Assembly: GCA_017615445.1 (NCBI GenBank)
Contig: JAGAAD010000066.1
Span: 1 to 11,014, forward strand
From: Bacteroidales bacterium
GTDB lineage: Bacteria; Bacteroidota; Bacteroidia; Bacteroidales; UBA932
Direction: 5' to 3'
Length of the DNA stretch: 11,014 nt
This document shows, one piece after another, positions 1-5,906 of the stretch. The notes under the pieces were generated by a model. That model saw only the letters and a program-made list of their open reading frames with translations. It was not told the origin of the DNA and searched no databases. The translations under genes were made by a program, and so were the position numbers. The first letter of the stretch is position 1; each line of letters begins with the position of its first letter.

Positions 1-374
1 CCGGCAGGGTGGACGACATCCGCTCGGCCGGCTGCAACGCGCTGCTGCGCGAAAAGGTGGCCGAGCCCATCGCGGATGTGGAGGCCCTGCCGGACGCTCT
101 GGGCCTGGGCACCTACAACCGCCGTCGCAAGGCCGAGCTGGAAGAGGAGGTGCGCGACCGTTTCGGCGGAAACACAGATAAGGACACCCTCGAGAAACTC
201 TGCAAGATTGCCGTCTGCATCAAGCTGAACCGCGGAATCTGCATAGAAGAAATCTCCGAACAGCTCCAGCTCAACTATGTGGAGACCTACACCCTGGTCG
301 GCACGCTCGAAACAGCCGGCTTCATCGTCACCGACCTCATGCAGCGATGTATGATTCTGGTCCGTAACTACTAA
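1..374 (+). CDS. dprA: DNA-processing protein DprA, C-terminal part (5' end outside window)
   Basis: The reading frame is open to the left edge, so the apparent GTG start at position 9 is internal. About 123 residues are visible, roughly the last third of a family whose members are usually near 360-375 residues. The visible start reads PGRVDDIRSAGCNALLRE, which matches the end of the Rossmann-like DprA core (the PGR...S.GCN.LIR motif). After a charged linker, residues from about 75 onward form a predicted winged-helix domain (EEISEQLQL followed by a second helix and an FIV strand), as in the DprA C-terminal domain. DprA/Smf binds single-stranded DNA and loads RecA during natural transformation; its role in bacteria not known to be competent is less clear. 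The gene ends with TAA at 372-374. Identification rests on the PGR/GCN motif plus the C-terminal domain; the upstream core cannot be checked here. Confidence 0.85.
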   Translation, partial: GRVDDIRSAGCNALLREKVAEPIADVEALPDALGLGTYNRRRKAELEEEVRDRFGGNTDKDTLEKLCKIAVCIKLNRGICIEEISEQLQLNYVETYTLVGTLETAGFIVTDLMQRCMILVRNY

Positions 375-378
375 AAAC

Positions 379-475
379 GCACAAGGTGGAATTGTATCCC
401 GGGGACCTTGTGTGCTAAAAGCCATGTATTTAAGTTTTCCGCACAAGGTCCCGCCCTCAAAGTTCCACCTTGTGC
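379..475. repeat. Nested 97-bp inverted repeat between dprA and tatD
   Basis: Four copies of the 8-mer CACAAGGT or its complement lie in alternating orientation: 380-387 (+), 405-412 (-), 442-449 (+) and 467-474 (-). The outer arms 379-393 and 461-475 pair over 15 positions with one G-U wobble, and their first 12 bases are an exact inverted repeat (GCACAAGGTGGA against TCCACCTTGTGC). The inner arms 402-414 and 440-452 pair over 13 positions, also with one G-U. The apical loop is about 25 bases (415-439). The same arms can instead form two side-by-side hairpins (380-412 and 441-475). The right outer arm ends 9 bases before the candidate -7 element of tatD. Roles compatible with this are an operator, a bidirectional terminator (the left flank reads as GTTTTTAG on the minus strand), or a dispersed intergenic repeat. 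Confidence 0.85.
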
Positions 476-484
476 AAAATTTCG

Positions 485-492
485 TATTTTTG
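485..492 (+). promoter_or_regulatory. Candidate Bacteroidota -7 promoter element for tatD
   Basis: TATTTTTG fits the Bacteroidota -7 consensus TAnnTTTG exactly. Only five bases separate it from the tatD ATG at 498, so a transcript starting at the usual distance would have almost no leader. No convincing -33 TTG lies 19-20 bases upstream; that position is occupied by the right arm of the inverted repeat. The call rests on one short motif. Confidence 0.45.
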
Positions 493-497
493 TGTTA

Positions 498-1277
498 ATG
501 ATTTTCATCGACACACATTGCCATTTCAATGACGAGGTCTACAACGACGACCGGGAGCAGGTGATCGCTCGCGCCGTGGAGGCTGGAGTGACCAGGATGC
601 TGCAGGCGGACATAGACAGCGGCGAACGTCAGAGCATGCTCGATCTGTGCGCCGCGCACCCGGGCGTGCTGTTCCCCATGCTCGGCCTGTATCCGGGCTC
701 GGTGCTGGAGAACTGGCAGGACGAGCTGCACCTGGTCTTCGAGCAAGCCAAGAGTCCGGAGCGTTTCGTGGCGATAGGCGAAATCGGCCTGGACTACCAT
801 TTCAGCACTGAATTCAAGGAGCAGCAGAAAGAGGCGCTGAAGGCGCAGCTCGAGCTGGCCGCCAGGCTGGACCTGCCGGTGAACATCCACCTCCGCGACG
901 CCACGGATGACTTCTTCTCAGTGCTGGACAGCTGCCGCGGACTCGGCCTCAGGGGTAACCTCCACGCCTTCAGCGGCAGTGCGGAGACCGCCGCGCGGAT
1001 CCGGAAGTACGGCGATTGGAGTGTGGGGATAGGCGGAGTGCTGACCTTCAAAAAAGCTGGAATCGCGGAAGCGGTGAAAAGCATCCCGATGGAAATGATC
1101 CTTCTGGAAACGGACGCCCCCTATCTCGCGCCCACTCCGTTAAGAGGCACGCGCAACGAAAGCTCCTACATCCCGCTCATAGCCGCCAAACTCGCGGAAA
1201 TCAAAGGGTTAAGTGTGGAACAGGTCGCTGAAACCACCACCACGAACGCTCTCAGACTGTTCGGCAGGGTTGCATAA
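498..1277 (+). CDS. tatD: TatD-family metal-dependent deoxyribonuclease
   Basis: The 259-residue length is normal for the TatD family (PF01026), a TIM-barrel amidohydrolase group with 3'-to-5' exonuclease activity on DNA and RNA. All expected metal ligands are visible: the N-terminal IDTHCHF motif (His7, His9), Glu95 in GEIGLDYHF, His131 in NIHLRDA, His156 in LHAFSGS, and Asp206 in LLETDAPYL. The frame stays open upstream to 408, but ATG 498 is chosen because it places the DxHxH motif at residues 5-9 as in the family; a start at 408 would add 30 residues with no domain match and would run through the inverted repeat. An in-frame GTG at 492 is a minor alternative. The commonly conserved GxHP motif reads GLYP here (residues 63-66), so its His is replaced by Tyr. 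Cytosolic, no signal peptide. Confidence 0.93.
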   Translation: MIFIDTHCHFNDEVYNDDREQVIARAVEAGVTRMLQADIDSGERQSMLDLCAAHPGVLFPMLGLYPGSVLENWQDELHLVFEQAKSPERFVAIGEIGLDYHFSTEFKEQQKEALKAQLELAARLDLPVNIHLRDATDDFFSVLDSCRGLGLRGNLHAFSGSAETAARIRKYGDWSVGIGGVLTFKKAGIAEAVKSIPMEMILLETDAPYLAPTPLRGTRNESSYIPLIAAKLAEIKGLSVEQVAETTTTNALRLFGRVA

Positions 1278-1288
1278 CTTGTGCAAAA
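1278..1288 (+). repeat. Partial extra copy of the dprA-tatD repeat arm
   Basis: CTTGTGCAAAA directly after the tatD stop codon is identical to positions 469-479, the end of the right repeat arm plus its four flanking A residues. tatD is therefore bracketed by this 11-mer. The match is short and could be chance. Confidence 0.4.
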
Positions 1289-1299
1289 CCTATCTATAA

Positions 1300-1344
1300 T
1301 TGTGGGCTCTTTCAATAATTTTTACTATATTGCATCGAATTTTG
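1300..1344 (+). promoter_or_regulatory. Probable promoter region of the exbB operon
   Basis: This AT-rich stretch contains two imperfect -7 elements: TATATTG at 1326-1332 and GAATTTTG at 1337-1344 (one mismatch to TAnnTTTG). A TTG at 1300-1302 could serve as -33, but at 23 bases from 1326 its spacing is longer than usual. Downstream, 1351-1404 is an A-rich leader with no Shine-Dalgarno sequence before the exbB ATG, typical of translation initiation in Bacteroidota. A promoter is expected here because exbB starts a cluster 127 bases after tatD; the exact element is uncertain. Confidence 0.4.
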
Positions 1345-1404
1345 CGAACAGACATAAACAACAAAATCAATAACAACAATTAAAAACTACAATCAAAAAC
1401 AGTT

Positions 1405-2196
1405 ATGAAAAAGATTTCCATGTTTTTGGCAGCAGCGGCCATCCTGGTCTTCTCCGCCAACATCGCAACGGCACAGGAATCTGAGCAGGCTGCCCCGGAA
1501 GCTACCGAAGTAGCGGCCCCCGCAGACGACGCTGAGGTTGATCCGTTCAACACTCAGAGTGAGATTCCTCTCCACCAGGCCCTCAAGACAAAGTTCATCG
1601 AGGGTGGTGCAGGGTTCATGTCACTCGTTATCATCTGCCTTATTCTCGGTATGGCCCTCTCGATCGAGCGTATCCTTTATCTCTCGTTCTCCAGGACAAA
1701 TGCCAAGGCTCTCGTCGAGCAGGTAGAGAAAGCTCTTGCTGAAGGCGGAATCGATGCAGCGAAGGAAGTTTGCCGCAACACCCGCGGTCCTGTCGCCAAG
1801 ATCTTCTACGACGGACTCGATCGCTACGATCAGGGTATCGACGTAGTCGAGAAGAATGTCGTTTCTTCCGGTTCGATTCAGATGAGCATGCTTGAGAACG
1901 GCCTCTCATGGATCTCTCTCTTCATCGCCATCGCCCCGTCCCTCGGATTCCTTGGAACCGTTATCGGTATGATCCAGGCCTTCGACGCCATCCAGGCTGC
2001 AGGTGATATCTCCCCTAACGTTGTTGCTGGCGGTATGAAGGTCGCTCTTATCACTACAGTTGCGGGTCTTATCGTCGCTATGATCCTTCAGGTGTTCTAC
2101 AACTACATCCTCGCAAAGATCGACAGCATCACCATCGACATGGAAGAGGCTTCTATCGACCTCGTGGACGTTCTCACTGCATACAAGGCAAAATAA
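1405..2196 (+). CDS. exbB: ExbB: MotA/TolQ/ExbB-family proton channel subunit
   Basis: The 263-residue protein begins with a signal peptide (MKK, hydrophobic core, probable cleavage ATA|Q near residues 23/24), followed by an acidic, Ala/Pro-rich segment to about residue 50. Three transmembrane helices follow: about 70-92, 167-190 and 210-234, with a long cytoplasmic region between the first two, as in ExbB/TolQ. The second contains the family signature APSLGFLGTVIGMI (178-190), with Thr185 in the position of the conserved channel-lining Thr; the third has TTVAGLIVA with Thr217/218. ExbB forms a pentamer around an ExbD dimer in the inner membrane and uses the proton gradient to drive TonB-type partners that power outer-membrane receptors. 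An N-terminal signal peptide is absent from enterobacterial ExbB but is seen in Bacteroidales homologues. It is the first gene of a tight cluster, 9 bases before the next. Confidence 0.94.
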   Translation: MKKISMFLAAAAILVFSANIATAQESEQAAPEATEVAAPADDAEVDPFNTQSEIPLHQALKTKFIEGGAGFMSLVIICLILGMALSIERILYLSFSRTNAKALVEQVEKALAEGGIDAAKEVCRNTRGPVAKIFYDGLDRYDQGIDVVEKNVVSSGSIQMSMLENGLSWISLFIAIAPSLGFLGTVIGMIQAFDAIQAAGDISPNVVAGGMKVALITTVAGLIVAMILQVFYNYILAKIDSITIDMEEASIDLVDVLTAYKAK

Positions 2197-2205
2197 AGAC
2201 TCACA

Positions 2206-2652
2206 ATGAAAAACTACAGTAAAATCATCAAATGGATCCTGCTGGCACTTCTGCTGCTCAGCGTCGTGGTCTTCATCGGAGCCTGGATCTACGGCTTTGA
2301 GAAGAACGACGGCCTGGCCGTTGACGTGCTGTTCTACTGGACTTATGCGATGGTTGCCTTCGCTCTCGGTAGCATCATCATAATCGGTGGTGCGATCGGG
2401 ATCAAGAACGACAAATCCTTCCTCTGGAAGATCCTCATCGTTCTCGGAGGTGCCGCTGTCGTTGTCCTTGCAGTGTATCTGCTGTCCCCGGGTTCTGAGG
2501 CCCTCGGAATGCTCGAGCAGCCTTCGAAGAGCACCCTCAAGCTCACGGACACCATCCTCAATCTGACATACCTTGTGGGTGGCCTCACGATCCTCTCCAT
2601 CATCGTTGGCGAGATTGTGGCCGGCATCCGCAACAAAAAACAGGCTAAGTAA
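2206..2652 (+). CDS. Uncharacterised four-helix membrane protein within the exbBD operon
   Basis: No family name is recognised for this 148-residue protein. Four transmembrane helices are evident at about 8-30, 42-65, 73-93 and 117-141. Charge distribution (KNYSKIIK at the start, IKNDKSF between helices 2 and 3, RNKKQAK at the end) predicts both termini in the cytoplasm. The larger periplasmic loop, about residues 94-116, is polar and contains PGSE and QPSKSTLKLTDT. The gene lies 9 bases after exbB and 6 bases before exbD1, so it is almost certainly co-transcribed, and its product probably meets ExbB/ExbD in the inner membrane. By recollection, Bacteroidales exbBD clusters often carry a small membrane protein here; this could not be checked. 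It has no ExbB or ExbD signature. Assembly factor, lipid-facing accessory subunit or channel regulator are all possible, none shown by sequence. Confidence 0.85.
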   Translation: MKNYSKIIKWILLALLLLSVVVFIGAWIYGFEKNDGLAVDVLFYWTYAMVAFALGSIIIIGGAIGIKNDKSFLWKILIVLGGAAVVVLAVYLLSPGSEALGMLEQPSKSTLKLTDTILNLTYLVGGLTILSIIVGEIVAGIRNKKQAK

Positions 2653-2658
2653 CACAAT

Positions 2659-3243
2659 ATGTCCAAGAAGAAAACTCCGGGTCTGAACACCAGTTCGACT
2701 GCTGATATCGCATTCCTCCTGCTCTGCTACTTCCTTATGACAACGACCATGGGAAGCCAGACCGGTCTTTCGCGCCGTCTTCCTCCTATGCCGGATCCCA
2801 ATCAGAAGGTAGAGGACCAGAAGATCAACCGCCGAAACATCATCGTGGTGCGTATCAACTCTTCGGACAGAGTGCTTGCCGGTAGTGAACAGATCGAAAT
2901 CCCTTACCTGAAGGATAAGATCAAGGAGTTCCTTGACAACCCCAGCAACGACCCTAACCTCCCCGAAAAGGAAGTGAAGGATATCGAGGGTTTCAAGTCC
3001 GTTCCCGTGTCGAAGGGCGTTATCTCCCTTCAGAACGACCGCGGTACGAGTTATTCTCAGTACATTGCGGTGCAGAACGAACTCGTGAAGGCAGTCAACG
3101 AACTTCGTGACGAATTCTCGATGGCCAACTTCGGAAAGAAGTATGCCCGCCTCTCTGAGGAGGAGCAGGGCTGGGTGAAGAAAGCAGTTCCCCAGAACAT
3201 TTCCGAAGCGGAGCCGAAGGACGTAAACGCATCAACAAGATAA
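2659..3243 (+). CDS. exbD: ExbD1: biopolymer transport protein ExbD, long form
   Basis: ExbD subunits have a short cytoplasmic N-terminus, one transmembrane helix with an essential proton-carrying Asp, and a periplasmic domain. Here the helix spans about 13-32 (TADIAFLLLCYFLMTTTMG), with Asp16 at the position of E. coli ExbD Asp25. At 194 residues it is longer than enterobacterial ExbD (about 140). The extra length lies in the periplasmic part: an Asn/Asp/Pro-rich loop near 92-101 and a C-terminal extension including FGKKYARLSEEEQGW and ISEAEPKD, resembling the long ExbD form of Bacteroidales. It differs clearly from ExbD2 downstream, so the two are old paralogues and not a recent duplication. 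The gap to exbD2 is 15 bases. Confidence 0.92.
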   Translation: MSKKKTPGLNTSSTADIAFLLLCYFLMTTTMGSQTGLSRRLPPMPDPNQKVEDQKINRRNIIVVRINSSDRVLAGSEQIEIPYLKDKIKEFLDNPSNDPNLPEKEVKDIEGFKSVPVSKGVISLQNDRGTSYSQYIAVQNELVKAVNELRDEFSMANFGKKYARLSEEEQGWVKKAVPQNISEAEPKDVNASTR

Positions 3244-3244
3244 T

Positions 3245-3250
3245 AGGAGG
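3245..3250 (+). promoter_or_regulatory. Canonical Shine-Dalgarno sequence before exbD2
   Basis: AGGAGG lies 8 bases before the exbD2 ATG at 3259. It is notable because the other plus-strand starts in the window (exbB, the membrane protein, exbD1, asnS, udk) lack a well-placed Shine-Dalgarno motif, in line with the weak use of such motifs in Bacteroidota. It supports the chosen start. Confidence 0.7.
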
Positions 3251-3258
3251 ACCAAGTT

Positions 3259-3726
3259 ATGTCAATGTTTGGTGGCAACAACAAGAAGGAAGTTCCCGGA
3301 ATCGCTTCGGGTTCCCTCTCCGATATCGTGTTCATGCTCCTGTTCTTCTTCATGGTCACCACGCAGATGCGTGAGACCGAGAACAAAGTTCAGGTCAAGG
3401 TTCCTGAGGCCTCCGAGGTCACGAAACTGGAGCGTAAAGACCTCTCGTCTTATATCAACATCGGAACCCCTATCCGCTCGCTTCAGGCGCAGTACGGTAC
3501 CGATGCACGTATCCAGCTGAACGACTCCTTCAAGACCAAGGAAGACATCCGTGACTTCGTCGCTTCCGAGCGTGAGGCCATGAAAGAGGGAGACCGCCCT
3601 CTTATGACCGTCTGCATCAGGGCCGACCAGGATGTCCGAATGGGTATCATTACCGACGTTAAGCAGGAGCTGCGCCGCTGCTCCGCGCTTAAGATCATGT
3701 ATTCCGCAAGGAAACCGGCCGAGTAA
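3259..3726 (+). CDS. exbD: ExbD2: biopolymer transport protein ExbD, short form
   Basis: A 155-residue ExbD/TolR-family protein. The single transmembrane helix is at about 20-36 (LSDIVFMLLFFFMVTT), with Asp22 as the predicted proton carrier. The periplasmic domain ends with IRADQDVRMGIITDVKQELRR (112-132), the typical ExbD fold end in which a strand is followed by an amphipathic helix, as in ExbD/TolR sequences of the form DKxVxYGxVxxVMDxL. Together with ExbD1 it would give a heterodimer in the ExbB pentamer. It is the last gene of the cluster; a strong terminator begins 19 bases after its stop. Confidence 0.93.
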   Translation: MSMFGGNNKKEVPGIASGSLSDIVFMLLFFFMVTTQMRETENKVQVKVPEASEVTKLERKDLSSYINIGTPIRSLQAQYGTDARIQLNDSFKTKEDIRDFVASEREAMKEGDRPLMTVCIRADQDVRMGIITDVKQELRRCSALKIMYSARKPAE

Positions 3727-3744
3727 ACTCGGTCTACCTCATAT

Positions 3745-3775
3745 GAGCAGCCCTCATTTGGGGGCTGCTCTTTTT
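3745..3775 (+). terminator. Intrinsic terminator of the exbB-exbD2 operon
   Basis: GAGCAGCCC (3745-3753) and GGGCTGCTC (3762-3770) form a perfect 9-bp GC-rich stem with an 8-base loop, followed at once by TTTTT (3771-3775). It lies between the exbD2 stop and the asnS start, so asnS needs its own promoter or read-through. No clear TAnnTTTG element is visible between the terminator and asnS. Confidence 0.88.
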
Positions 3776-3788
3776 AAAAGAAGAATAA

Positions 3789-5195
3789 ATGAGTAAGGAA
3801 ATACTTCGCACGAAGGTTAAAGACCTGCTGGCGATGCCGGCAGGACAGGAAGTCCTTGCCAAAGGTTGGGTAAGGACAAAAAGAGGAAACAAAGAGATAG
3901 CGTTCATCGCGCTGAACGACGGAAGCACCATCAAGAATATCCAGATAGTGGTGGACAAGACTCCGGAGATGGAGCCCGTCCTCGCCCGCATCAGCACAGG
4001 CGCCTGCATAGCCGTCCGCGGCACCCTGGTGGAGTCCATCGGCAGCGGTCAGGCAGTGGAGATCAAAGCCGCCGGGATCGAAGTCTACGGCGAATGCGAC
4101 CCCGTCCGCTATCCCCTGCAGAAAAAGGACACATCCTTCGAATATCTGAGGACAGTGGCCCATCTGCGTCCCCGCACCAACACCTTCGGCGCGGTCTATC
4201 GTCTGCGCAGCCAGATGGCTTTCGCGATTCACCAGTATTTCCACGATAAGGGCTTCGTTTATCTAAACACTCCCCTTATCACTGAGTCGGACGCCGAAGG
4301 CGCCGGCCAGATGTTCCAGGTCACGACCCTGGACCTGAACAATGTCCCGAAGAACAAAAAGGGTCTTCCGGACTACAAACAGGACTTCTTTGGCAAGATG
4401 ACCAGCCTCACCGTGAGCGGACAGCTCGAAGGTGAGCTCGGAGCCACAGCCGTGGGCGAGATCTACACCTTCGGTCCCACCTTCCGCGCCGAGAATTCCA
4501 ACACCCCGAGGCATCTCGCCGAGTTCTGGATGATAGAGCCCGAGATGGCCTTCTACGACATCAAAGACAACATGGATCTGGCCGAGGACTTCATCAAGAG
4601 CCTCGTCAAGTACGCCCTGGACAATTGCCGGGACGACATCCAGTTCCTCAACGACCGCTACGACGACACCCTCCTCGCCCGCCTCGAAGGCGTGATAGAC
4701 ACGGAGTTCGTCCGCCTGCCCTATGGCGAAGGAATCAAGATCCTCAAGGAAGCCATTGCAAACGGTCATAAATTCGAATATCCTGTGGACTGGGGAACAG
4801 ATCTCCAGAGCGAACACGAAAGATATCTTGTGGAAGAGCACTTCAAGCGTCCTGTAATCCTCACGGACTACCCGAAGGACATCAAGGCCTTCTACATGAA
4901 ACAGAACGAAGACGGAAAGACAGTCCGCGCGATGGACGTCCTCTTCCCGAAGATCGGAGAAATAATCGGCGGCTCCGAGCGTGAGGCAGATCTCAAGAAG
5001 CTGGAGAGCCGCATCGACGAACTCCACATGAAGCGCGATAACCTCGAGTGGTACCTGGACACCCGCCGCTTCGGCACCTGCCCCCATTCCGGTTTCGGCC
5101 TCGGTTTCGAGCGCCTGCTCCTCTTCATCACCGGCATGCAGAATATCAGGGACGTCATTCCGTTCCCGAGAACTCCGAAGAACGCAGAATTCTGA
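3789..5195 (+). CDS. asnS: Asparaginyl-tRNA synthetase
   Basis: AsnRS is a class IIb aminoacyl-tRNA synthetase that charges tRNA-Asn with asparagine in the cytosol. The 468 residues match the usual length of about 465. An N-terminal OB-fold anticodon-binding domain spans about 20-105 ([20 protein letters not shown]). The catalytic domain follows, with [17 protein letters not shown] (125-141) and the asparagine-pocket region [14 protein letters not shown] (167-180). Motif 2 lies in [19 protein letters not shown] (228-246), and motif 3 is [10 protein letters not shown] (435-444). The end, [10 protein letters not shown], is the usual AsnRS C-terminus. AsnRS is distinguished from AspRS by this size, the short inter-motif insertion and the C-terminal FPRTP. 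A direct AsnRS implies the organism need not rely wholly on tRNA-dependent amidation of Asp-tRNA-Asn. The ATG start follows an AAAGAAGAATAA stretch. Confidence 0.97.
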   Translation: MSKEILRTKVKDLLAMPAGQEVLAKGWVRTKRGNKEIAFIALNDGSTIKNIQIVVDKTPEMEPVLARISTGACIAVRGTLVESIGSGQAVEIKAAGIEVYGECDPVRYPLQKKDTSFEYLRTVAHLRPRTNTFGAVYRLRSQMAFAIHQYFHDKGFVYLNTPLITESDAEGAGQMFQVTTLDLNNVPKNKKGLPDYKQDFFGKMTSLTVSGQLEGELGATAVGEIYTFGPTFRAENSNTPRHLAEFWMIEPEMAFYDIKDNMDLAEDFIKSLVKYALDNCRDDIQFLNDRYDDTLLARLEGVIDTEFVRLPYGEGIKILKEAIANGHKFEYPVDWGTDLQSEHERYLVEEHFKRPVILTDYPKDIKAFYMKQNEDGKTVRAMDVLFPKIGEIIGGSEREADLKKLESRIDELHMKRDNLEWYLDTRRFGTCPHSGFGLGFERLLLFITGMQNIRDVIPFPRTPKNAEF

Positions 5196-5216
5196 CGAAT
5201 TCAGCATTCTGCATTT
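5184..5216 (+). terminator. Weak terminator-like hairpin overlapping the asnS stop codon
   Basis: GCAGAAT (5184-5190) pairs with ATTCTGC (5206-5212), and inside it CTGA (5192-5195) pairs with TCAG (5201-5204), with one T-C mismatch between the stems and a 5-base loop. ATTTT follows. The asnS TGA (5193-5195) is inside the stem. The T-run is only four bases and the stem is AT-rich, so termination would be partial at best. Confidence 0.35.
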
Positions 5217-5234
5217 TCGATCACCCCTCCTCTA

Positions 5235-5258
5235 TCCTCCCCTGACCGTAGGGGAGGA
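5235..5258 (+). other. GC-rich hairpin in the udk 5' leader
   Basis: TCCTCCCCT (5235-5243) and AGGGGAGGA (5250-5258) form a perfect 9-bp stem with loop GACCGT. It ends 18 bases before the udk ATG and is followed by AGAATAAAAAG, with no T-run, so it is not a standard terminator on the plus strand. The 3' arm contains GGGGAGG, the only Shine-Dalgarno-like run in front of udk, but at about 20 bases it is too far to act directly. A leader stem affecting RNA stability or translation is possible. Confidence 0.5.
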
Positions 5259-5276
5259 AGAATAAAAAGAAAAGAT

Positions 5277-5897
5277 ATGTTAGTCATCGGTATCGCCGGA
5301 GGATCCGGCAGTGGAAAAACCACGGTAGTCAGAGCTATCACAGAAACCCTTAAGGGAGAAAGCGTCGTCACGATCCCCCTGGATTCTTACTACAAAGATT
5401 CCAGCGACCTCACGGACGAAGAGAAGCGTAACCACAACTTCGACCACCCGGACGCGATAGACTGGGAGCTCATCTGCAAGCAGCTCGCAGACCTCAAGTC
5501 TGGCAAGAGCATCGAGCAGCCGGTCTATTCCTACATCTCCTGCAGCCGCAGCAAGACCGAGACCGTCCATGTGGACCCTGCAGATGTCATCATCATCGAG
5601 GGTATCCTGGTCTTCACCTGCCCCGAGCTTCGCGACCAGATGGACATCAAGATCTTCGTGGATGCGGACGACGACGACCGTCTGATGCGAGTGATGACCC
5701 GCGACATAGTGGAGCGCGGCAAGGACGTCCGTTGGGTAATCGAGCGCTATAGCAAGACGGTGAAACCGATGTACCTGCAGTTCATCGAGCCCAGCAAGCG
5801 CTACGCGGACATCATCATCCCCCAGGGCGGACACAACAAAGTGGCCATCGACGTCATCAACAACACCATCCGCAAGGAACTCAAACAGCAGAAATAG
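5277..5897 (+). CDS. udk: Uridine kinase
   Basis: Uridine kinase phosphorylates uridine and cytidine to UMP and CMP in the pyrimidine salvage pathway, in the cytosol. The 206-residue length is standard. Visible motifs are the Walker A loop GGSGSGKTT (8-16), LDSYYK (35-40) with the catalytic-type Asp36, the nucleoside-binding FDHPDAIDW (55-63), Walker B-like VIIIEGIL (104-111), the lid segment RDIVERGKDV (142-151), and KPMYLQFIEPSKRYADIIIP (163-182). The last motif separates uridine kinase from phosphoribulokinase relatives. It follows asnS by 81 bases and is followed 9 bases later by the TonB/TolA-like gene, with which it is probably co-transcribed. The UMP/CMP product links loosely to the dCMP deaminase encoded on the opposite strand in this window. 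Confidence 0.96.
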   Translation: MLVIGIAGGSGSGKTTVVRAITETLKGESVVTIPLDSYYKDSSDLTDEEKRNHNFDHPDAIDWELICKQLADLKSGKSIEQPVYSYISCSRSKTETVHVDPADVIIIEGILVFTCPELRDQMDIKIFVDADDDDRLMRVMTRDIVERGKDVRWVIERYSKTVKPMYLQFIEPSKRYADIIIPQGGHNKVAIDVINNTIRKELKQQK

Positions 5898-5906
5898 CCG
5901 CCCTCT

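Noticed and set aside
379..475. CRISPR array or tRNA gene in the dprA-tatD gap
   Set aside because: The copies are short and alternate in orientation rather than being direct repeats with equal spacers, and no cloverleaf or T-arm sequence is present.
408..497. N-terminal extension of tatD to the ATG-like codon at 408
   Set aside because: The extension is encoded by the inverted repeat, has no domain match, and would put the DxHxH motif 30 residues too far in.
1906..2655. 249-codon minus-strand frame opposite exbB and the membrane protein
   Set aside because: Highly acidic Asp/Glu-rich translation expected from the reverse complement of hydrophobic-helix codons; it spans two well-supported plus-strand genes.
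3774..4244. 156-codon minus-strand frame over the terminator and the asnS start
   Set aside because: It runs through the intrinsic terminator and the AsnRS OB-fold coding sequence and has no supporting start signal or domain.
4263..5207. 314-codon minus-strand frame opposite asnS
   Set aside because: It lies wholly within the asnS catalytic domain, whose motifs are intact, and its translation is a Val/Glu/Leu-rich shadow with no recognisable domain.
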